A stretch of 55,718 nucleotides of DNA. It comes from Oscillospiraceae bacterium (GTDB taxonomy: Bacteria > Bacillota > Clostridia > Oscillospirales > Oscillospiraceae). The notes under the pieces were generated by a model that saw nothing but the letters and a program-made list of their open reading frames with translations, was not told the origin of the DNA and made no database searches. Position 1 is the stretch's first letter; every line of letters begins with the position of its first letter. This document shows positions 51,306-55,718 of the stretch, piece after piece. Both the position numbers and the translations under genes were made by a program. The DNA lies in contig JAFWQQ010000042.1 of NCBI GenBank assembly GCA_017545165.1, positions 1-55,718 on the forward strand. The letters are read 5' to 3'.

Positions 51306-51974
51306 TTACCGATACACCTTTCCGTCCGTATCATAGGTCTCGATCCGGGTGAATTTGGCGAAGTCCGGGGCCAGGTCCGGGCGCAGCTGCCGCAGGGCCT
51401 CGGCCAGCAGCTCCGGGTTGATGGTGGGCTCCTGGGCGGAAAGGATTGTTGTTATGTTAACCAGCTTGTCCCCTGCCTCGAAGCGGATCTCCCGGATGCC
51501 CGGGCGGATGTCCGTCTGGCCCAGGCCCCGCTTGGTCTTCTTGGTGATGACCACCGGGTCCCCGGCGTAGAAGGCCGTAAGCTTCGCGGCCATCTCAGCA
51601 GGGTCCCGCTCGTCGTACTCGAAGACGCCTCGGACCTCCAGCCACTTGAGCTCGGCGACCTTGCGGGTGAATTCGTAGGCCTCAGTGACCCGGATCCCCT
51701 CGGGCAGCGCGGCGTTGAGCCGCTCCGGGAGCGCCGCCAGGTCCGGGGTCTCCTCCGCCTTCAGCTTGAAGTCCATGATCTCGCAGAGGCTCCCCGTCCC
51801 CACGGAGAGGGGCAGGGCGATGGCGATCTGGGGATGGGGGTTGAAGCCCTCGGAGTATTTCAGCGGCAGCCCCGCCCGGTTGAAGGAGCGCTGCAGGGTC
51901 CGCATCAGGTCCAGGTGGGAGATGTACACCGCCCGCCCGGTCTTTTCAAAACGCAGTCTCAGCTTATCGCTCAT
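51306..51974 (-). CDS. TIGR03936/DUF2344 radical-SAM-linked protein
   Basis: The protein has 222 residues. The family opening is clear: LRLRFEKTGRAVYISHLDLMRTLQRSFNRAGLPLKYSEGFNPHP, with LPLSVGTGSLCEIMDFKL after it. It is always found with the radical SAM protein encoded just upstream, which overlaps it by 11 nt, and the pair may act on tRNA or rRNA or another substrate; this is not known. ATG 51974 is chosen since the longer frame is the reverse of the neighbour. The usual rng-rplU-rpmA genes do not follow; a glycosyltransferase does. Confidence 0.93.
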   Translation of the reverse strand: MSDKLRLRFEKTGRAVYISHLDLMRTLQRSFNRAGLPLKYSEGFNPHPQIAIALPLSVGTGSLCEIMDFKLKAEETPDLAALPERLNAALPEGIRVTEAYEFTRKVAELKWLEVRGVFEYDERDPAEMAAKLTAFYAGDPVVITKKTKRGLGQTDIRPGIREIRFEAGDKLVNITTILSAQEPTINPELLAEALRQLRPDLAPDFAKFTRIETYDTDGKVYR

Positions 51975-53805
51975 CGCAGGTGAACCCCCTTTCCAGGAGC
52001 CTGGCCGCCCCGCAGGCGGCGCATTGGTGCCGGCAGTCCGGCGAGAGCTCCGAGCGGTAGCACTTTTCCCGCTCGCTCCAGAGGTGGGCCTTGCGCACGC
52101 CCACGTCGATGTGATCCCAGGGCAGGACCTCGTCCTTCCCCGCCTCCCGGTGGGCGTAGAAATCCACGTCCAGGCCGCATTTTTCAAAGGCGGCCATCCA
52201 GCGCTCAAAGGAGAAATAGTCCGTCCAGGCGTCCAGCCGCCCGCCCTGCTGCCAGACCTCCTCGATGGCGTCCGCCACCCGGCGGTCCCCCTTGGAGAGC
52301 ACCGCCTCGATGAGGCTGGTCTCGGCGTCGTGCCAGTTGTAGGTCACGTTTTTCGCGGTGATGGAGGCGCGCAGCAGGTTCACCCGGCGCAGATACTCCT
52401 CGAGGGGGATCTGGGCCTCCCACTGGAAGGGGCTCTGGGGCTTGGGGATGAAGCAGGAGGTGGAGACGGTGATGCGCACCCCCCGGTTTTTGTTCTTGGC
52501 GTTCACCCGCCAGCAGTGGAGGATCTGGCTGGCCATCTCGGCGATGCCCAGGATGTCCTCGTCGGTCTCGGTGGGCAGGCCCAGCATGTAATAGAGCTTC
52601 ACCGTGTTCCAGCCGCCGGCGAAGGCGATGGAGCAGGTGTGCAGCACGTCCTCCTCGGTGACGTTTTTGTTCACCGCGTCCCGGAGCCGCTGGCTGCCGC
52701 CCTCCACGGCGAAGGTCAGGCCGCTCTTGCGCACCTTCTGGATCCGCTCCATGATCTCCATGGAGAAGTTGTCCGCCCGAAGAGAAGGCAGGGACAGGCC
52801 GATGCTCCGGGGCTCGCAGTACTCCAGCAGCCCGTCGCAGAGGGCGGGGAGCTGCCTGTAGTCGCTGGTGGAGAGGCTGAGGAGGGTCACCTCCTCGTCC
52901 CCGGTGTTTTCCAGGGACTCGATGCCCTGGCGGATCAGGGTCTCCGGCTTTTTGGCCCGGAGGGGGCGGTACACGTGCCCCGCCTGGCAGAAGCGGCAGC
53001 CCCGGGGGCAGCCCCGGAAGAGCTCCAGGCTCACCCGGTCGTGGACCACCTCGGTGCTGGGCACGATGGGCTTCGTGGGGAAGGGCGCGGCGTCCAGATC
53101 CGAGACGATGCGCTTGGTCACCCTGGCCGGGGCCCCGTCCCTCGGCGTCACCGCGGCCACGGTGCCGTCCGGGTTATAAGACACGTCGTAGAGGCTGGGC
53201 ACGTAGACGCCGCCGATCTGCGCGGCCTTTGTGAGGAACTCGTGCTTCGACCAGCCCTCCTGCTTGGCCTGCCGCAGGAGGGTCAGCACCTCGTTGTCCG
53301 CCTCTTCCCCCTCGCCCACCACGAAGAGGTCGATGAAGGGGGCCATGGGCTCGGCGTTCACCGCCGCGGTGCCGCCGGCCCAGATCAGGGGCAGCAGGCC
53401 CGGCCGGTCCGCGGTCCGCAGGGGGATGCCGGCCATGTCCAGCATGTCCAGAACCGTGGTATAGGCCATCTCGTATCCGATGGAGAAGGCCAGAGAGTCA
53501 AAGTCCCCGATGGGGTCGCCGCTCTCCAGGGCGTAGAGGGGGATCCCGGCCTTTTTCATCTCCTCATACATGTCCCCCCAGGGGGCGAAGACCCGCTCGC
53601 ACCACACAAAGGGCAGGCTGTTCATGGTCTCGTAGAGGATGCTCATGCCCAGGTTGGACATGCCGATCTCATAGGTGTCCGGAAAGCAGAAGGCCAGGCG
53701 GAGATCCACCTCGTCCTTGTTTTTGATGATCTGGTTGTATTCGCCGCCGGTATAGCGGGCGGGCTTTTGCACCCGGGGAAGGATGCGTTCCAGTCGTTTG
53801 TCCAT
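51964..53805 (-). CDS. TIGR03960 B12-binding radical SAM protein
   Basis: The protein has 613 residues. The N-terminal cobalamin-binding-like domain contains SNLGMSILYETMNSLPFVWCERVFAPWGDM. The radical SAM cluster motif C266-x3-C270-x2-C273 (LFRGCPRGCRFC) follows, then a TIM-barrel segment (SLPSLRADNFS) and a C-terminal cysteine group (CRHQCAACGA). It overlaps the TIGR03936 partner, and upstream lies the SpoIVFB-type gene, the conserved order in Clostridia. The reaction is not established. Confidence 0.95.
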   Translation of the reverse strand: MDKRLERILPRVQKPARYTGGEYNQIIKNKDEVDLRLAFCFPDTYEIGMSNLGMSILYETMNSLPFVWCERVFAPWGDMYEEMKKAGIPLYALESGDPIGDFDSLAFSIGYEMAYTTVLDMLDMAGIPLRTADRPGLLPLIWAGGTAAVNAEPMAPFIDLFVVGEGEEADNEVLTLLRQAKQEGWSKHEFLTKAAQIGGVYVPSLYDVSYNPDGTVAAVTPRDGAPARVTKRIVSDLDAAPFPTKPIVPSTEVVHDRVSLELFRGCPRGCRFCQAGHVYRPLRAKKPETLIRQGIESLENTGDEEVTLLSLSTSDYRQLPALCDGLLEYCEPRSIGLSLPSLRADNFSMEIMERIQKVRKSGLTFAVEGGSQRLRDAVNKNVTEEDVLHTCSIAFAGGWNTVKLYYMLGLPTETDEDILGIAEMASQILHCWRVNAKNKNRGVRITVSTSCFIPKPQSPFQWEAQIPLEEYLRRVNLLRASITAKNVTYNWHDAETSLIEAVLSKGDRRVADAIEEVWQQGGRLDAWTDYFSFERWMAAFEKCGLDVDFYAHREAGKDEVLPWDHIDVGVRKAHLWSEREKCYRSELSPDCRHQCAACGAARLLERGFTCDER

Positions 53806-53844
53806 AGTGTGCTCCCCTGATTTAATTATTCTTATGTTTCTAGT

Positions 53845-54453
53845 TTACCGTACTTTTCCGTTTTTTACAAGTCCTTCCCCCTCCGGAAAGCTGTGAAAGA
53901 GGAGGTTTGCCCCGATCAGCGCCGCGGCCGCGCCCTTCCCCCGCAGAATCAGCGCGATCCCCAGGGCCAGCAGCACGCAGCCGGTCCCCAGGCCAAGCAC
54001 CCGGCAGGCCCGCTCTCCCCTTTGGGAGCCCAGGGCGGCCTCCGCCAGAGCGGCGCAGAGCTGGCCCCCGTCCAGAGGCCGGGACGGAAGCAGATTGATC
54101 AGGCTCAGCAGCAGGCTCAGACCCGCCGAGAGGCACAGCCAGTCCCAGCCCCAGCTCCGTCCCAGCCGGGCGGCCAGCAGCGCATAGAAGAGCCCCGCCA
54201 AAGGCCCGGCCAAAGCAATCAGCGCCCGCCCGCCGGGCCCGGCGCCGCCGCAGTAGTCCAGGCGCAGGCCTCCCAGCTCCGCCCGGATCCCCGTCACCCG
54301 CTGCCCCAGAAGCAGGATCGCCGCCCCGTGGCCCAGCTCGTGGACCAGCACCGCGATCAGCAGCGCCGTCAGCTCCTCCCCCCGCAGCAGGGCCAGCAGC
54401 AGGGCCCCGGCCAGGACCGCCCCGGGGCTCGCGCTCCAGCTTGCCCCCTTCAC
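53845..54453 (-). CDS. SpoIVFB-type M50 metalloprotease
   Basis: A 202-residue intramembrane protease-like product. Starting at GTG 54453, the zinc motif HELGH lies at residues 38-42 after the first helix, and PLDGGQL near 136 is the third motif. About five to six membrane helices are seen. GTG is used because the frame upstream belongs to the overlapping small gene, whose TGA shares GTGA with this start. Its place before TIGR03960 matches the SpoIVFB locus, where the enzyme cleaves pro-sigma-K during sporulation. That role is inferred from position and motif. Confidence 0.85.
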   Translation of the reverse strand: MKGASWSASPGAVLAGALLLALLRGEELTALLIAVLVHELGHGAAILLLGQRVTGIRAELGGLRLDYCGGAGPGGRALIALAGPLAGLFYALLAARLGRSWGWDWLCLSAGLSLLLSLINLLPSRPLDGGQLCAALAEAALGSQRGERACRVLGLGTGCVLLALGIALILRGKGAAAALIGANLLFHSFPEGEGLVKNGKVR

Positions 54454-54656
54454 GGGCCAGACCCCCGGCGCAGGGCGGCGACCCGGGGACTCTCCTCCCC
54501 CAGCGCCCTGCCCCAGACCGCCACGGTCTCGCTCCCCGCCGGCCAAAACACCGCCTCCGCCCGCTCCCGCAGCTTGCGGGCAGCCGTCGGAAACAGCAGC
54601 CGCCACAGCAGCAGGAGCAGCAGTCCGGCAACAAGCAGCCTCTTCCGATTTCCCAC
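54450..54656 (-). CDS. Small SpoIVFA-like membrane protein
   Basis: A 68-residue product. GTG 54656 follows AAGGGGGG at a good distance. One membrane segment (about 6-19, LLVAGLLLLLLW) is followed by KLRERAEAVFWPAGSETVAVWGRALGEE, which resembles the region just after the membrane helix in SpoIVFA/M23-type proteins. No peptidase domain follows. It overlaps the SpoIVFB-type gene by GTGA. It may be a shortened SpoIVFA that anchors or inhibits the protease; the similarity is short, so this is tentative. Confidence 0.6.
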   Translation of the reverse strand: MGNRKRLLVAGLLLLLLWRLLFPTAARKLRERAEAVFWPAGSETVAVWGRALGEESPRVAALRRGSGP

Positions 54657-54725
54657 GCCGATCCCCCCTTCGGGAAGTCTATGCACAAGCACTCTCCCGG
54701 ATTCCAGGAGAGACTGCTCAGGCTC

Positions 54726-54761
54726 AAAAAAAACAGCGGACGCAGCTTGCTTCTGCGTCCG
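54726..54761 (-). terminator. Terminator of the small XRE gene
   Basis: The stem CGGACGCAG/CTGCGTCCG with a 7-nt loop is followed on the minus strand by eight T. It starts 6 nt after the stop codon at 54767. Confidence 0.85.
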
Positions 54762-54766
54762 TTTCT

Positions 54767-54967
54767 TCAAGGATTCTTCTTATGCTCCAGGATGTCCTTC
54801 ACGTCACAATCCAGCAGCTCGCACAGCGCGTCGATGGTCTGGGTCGAGATGTGTTTTCCTCTTTTGATCGAATGATAGGTCGTCATGGGAAAGCCCATCT
54901 TTCCCAATCGATAGGACGTGATGCCTTTCCTCTCCAGGGTCTTGAAAAAGGGTTCATAGCTGATCAT
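54767..54967 (-). CDS. Small Cro/XRE-type regulator
   Basis: The protein has 66 residues. The helix-turn-helix pattern is ISYEPFFKTLERKGITSYRLGKMGFPMTTYHSIKRGKHISTQTIDALCELLDCDVKDIL, the Cro/C1 YozG-like form, where the recognition helix is near 28-40. It has its own terminator and reads away from the gene at 55063. Boxes of the type ATACCG/CGGTAT in the shared upstream region, one overlapping its start codon, may be its operators. Confidence 0.85.
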   Translation of the reverse strand: MISYEPFFKTLERKGITSYRLGKMGFPMTTYHSIKRGKHISTQTIDALCELLDCDVKDILEHKKNP

Positions 54968-55039
54968 ACCGCAACGCCTCCCTACGCATCATAAAAGGAG
55001 CCTTCCATCTTGCGTAGATGCGGTATTTCGTATATACCG
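54966..55039. promoter_or_regulatory. Candidate operator region between divergent small genes
   Basis: Half-sites ATACCG (54966-54971), CGGTAT (55021-55026) and ATACCG (55034-55039) are present. The last two form CGGTAT-N7-ATACCG. A further pair CTACGCA (54982-54988) and TGCGTAG (55011-55017) is inverted. The regulator at 54767 is the likely binder; this is inference. Confidence 0.45.
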
Positions 55040-55062
55040 TAATGCGTATTGGAGGGATGACA

Positions 55063-55371
55063 ATGTCCAAGCGCGCTTATGCTTTTTTTGTGAAGAGGCC
55101 CCGGAGGATCGAAGACCTCATGGTCCCCCACCTGCTGGAACAGGAGTATCCGTATGAGATCGTCAAGGTCGTCACGCTCCCGGCCATCGATTATGATAAC
55201 TTCATAACGGATTTTCTGGCTGACCGACAGTTTCTGGAAGACTATGCCCCGCTCTGCGGCAAGGGCAGCCGCATCCGCTGTCTCTGCGTCAGGCGCCGCG
55301 GCGGAACGGACGCTGTTCTGGTGCTTCCCAACCAGGCCTGGGTGGACCTGGCTGCCCTCCTCTGCCAATGA
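55063..55371 (+). CDS. Small uncharacterised protein
   Basis: A 102-residue product. ATG 55063 follows GGAGGG at 6 nt. It begins SKRAYAFFVKRPRRIEDLMVPHLLEQEYPYEI and ends with LVLPNQAWVDLAALL; two cysteines lie in SRIRCLCVRRRGG. I believe I have seen related small proteins in gut Clostridia but cannot name the family. No membrane segment is seen. It is divergent from the small XRE regulator and may be controlled by it. Confidence 0.75.
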   Translation: MSKRAYAFFVKRPRRIEDLMVPHLLEQEYPYEIVKVVTLPAIDYDNFITDFLADRQFLEDYAPLCGKGSRIRCLCVRRRGGTDAVLVLPNQAWVDLAALLCQ

Positions 55372-55427
55372 TCAAAAGCCTCGTGGCCTTCCTGTAAGAC
55401 TCACGGAAAACCCACGCAACTTTTCTC

Positions 55428-55456
55428 TTGACATTTCCGGGCACGGTCATTATAAT
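55428..55456 (+). promoter_or_regulatory. Promoter of tRNA-Pro
   Basis: A consensus TTGACA (55428-55433) and TATAAT (55451-55456) are separated by 17 nt, ending 12 nt before the tRNA. Confidence 0.85.
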
Positions 55457-55467
55457 AAACAGGCTTT

Positions 55468-55543
55468 CGGGGTGTAGCGCAGCTGGTAGCGCGCATGGTT
55501 CGGGACCATGAGGCCGCGAGTTCAAGTCTCGCCACTCCGACCA
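55468..55543 (+). tRNA. tRNA-Pro (anticodon CGG)
   Basis: A 76-nt cloverleaf. The acceptor is CGGGGTG/CACTCCG (one G-U), the D stem GCGC/GCGC, the anticodon stem CATGG/CCATG around TTCGGGA (anticodon CGG), the T stem GCGAG/CTCGC around TTCAAGT, and CCA is encoded. Confidence 0.96.
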
Positions 55544-55547
55544 GAAA

Positions 55548-55579
55548 GAGGCAGCCCGCCGGGTCCGGCGGGCTGCCTC
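55548..55579 (+). terminator. Hairpin after tRNA-Pro
   Basis: A 13-bp perfect stem GAGGCAGCCCGCC/GGCGGGCTGCCTC with a GGGTCC loop. The T-tract is weak (ATACTATTCTT). Confidence 0.7.
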
Positions 55580-55589
55580 ATACTATTCT

Positions 55590-55718
55590 TCAATTAAAAC
55601 AATTGATAATCCAGGAGCGGCCGGTAATGCTCCGAATGGTATCCGCAGAAAGATCACAAATCGTATCACAGAGCCTGAGAACCACTTTTTCCAAAGTCGC
55701 GAAGACCTCGTTGCGAAA
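55590..55718 (-). CDS. C-terminal part of a probable transposase (5' end off the window)
   Basis: On the minus strand an open frame enters from the right edge and ends at TGA 55592-55590. The visible 42 residues read FRNEVFATLEKVVLRLCDTIC, then DLSADTIRSITGRSWIINCFN. This tail resembles the end of IS630-type transposases (short helix then SITGR-W-I). The catalytic region lies outside the window. The frame lies next to a tRNA, a common insertion place. The identity is tentative. Confidence 0.45.
   Translation of the reverse strand, partial: FRNEVFATLEKVVLRLCDTICDLSADTIRSITGRSWIINCFN

Overview
The window looks like about 56 kb of chromosome from a high-GC, endospore-forming, gut-type member of the Clostridia (Oscillospirales-like). 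This rests on a gerW/ytfJ sporulation gene, SpoIVFB-type and SpoIVFA-like genes beside the TIGR03960/TIGR03936 radical-SAM pair, the Bacillota order tig-clpP-clpX-lon-engB, a butyryl-CoA:acetate-type CoA-transferase, and secreted proteins with dockerin, cohesin, InlB-type and NlpC/P60-like modules. The lineage is an inference from gene content; no rRNA is present.

Layout. 1-4664: 3'-truncated secreted leucine-rich-repeat protein with a dockerin. 5045-8789: LuxR-type response regulator and two membrane histidine-kinase-like proteins. 9104-13561: aminoacyl-tRNA deacylase, small unknown protein, CoA-transferase, HI0933-type flavoprotein, pseudouridine synthase. 13804-17084: M50 protease-scpA-scpB-DUF2953-gerW operon. 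17414-26689: three secreted proteins, including a 1557-residue protein with three amidase-like domains, InlB repeats, a cohesin and a dockerin, plus a divergent XRE regulator. 26716-27987: tandem palindromic repeats around a DUF559 endonuclease and a candidate small RNA. 28098-34431: the ATP-dependent proteolysis and folding cluster. 34746-39860: phosphoesterase, DUF1540 protein, polytopic membrane protein, yraN-rnhB-rbgA-lepB. 40018-45439: plus-strand glycosyltransferase, a PadR-DUF1700-DUF4097 operon, a membrane-anchored esterase and a DUF4342 protein. 45440-46740: repeat field. 46754-51217: glycosyltransferase, O-antigen-ligase-like protein, rplS and another glycosyltransferase. 51306-54656: TIGR03936, TIGR03960, SpoIVFB-type and SpoIVFA-like genes. 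54767-55718: small regulator, small unknown protein, tRNA-Pro(CGG) and the end of a probable transposase.

How parts fit together. The tig operon, lon and engB form a folding, proteolysis and ribosome-assembly unit. The two dockerin proteins share nearly the same dockerin, and one also carries a cohesin, which suggests a small non-cellulosomal surface assembly. The three glycosyltransferases and the ligase-like protein point to surface polysaccharide synthesis and occupy the space where rplS and lepB would normally touch.

The least explained material is non-coding. Two roughly 160-bp hairpin elements (13591-13754 and 34587-34743) have stems that differ in sequence but stay paired, while their apex and an internal strand are conserved. 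An eight-unit tandem array of two-hairpin repeats supplies the ribosome binding site of a DUF559 endonuclease. Beside it lies an orphan transcription unit of about 100 nt, and a further palindrome family has variable arms and a fixed CTACGG/CTGCGG tail.
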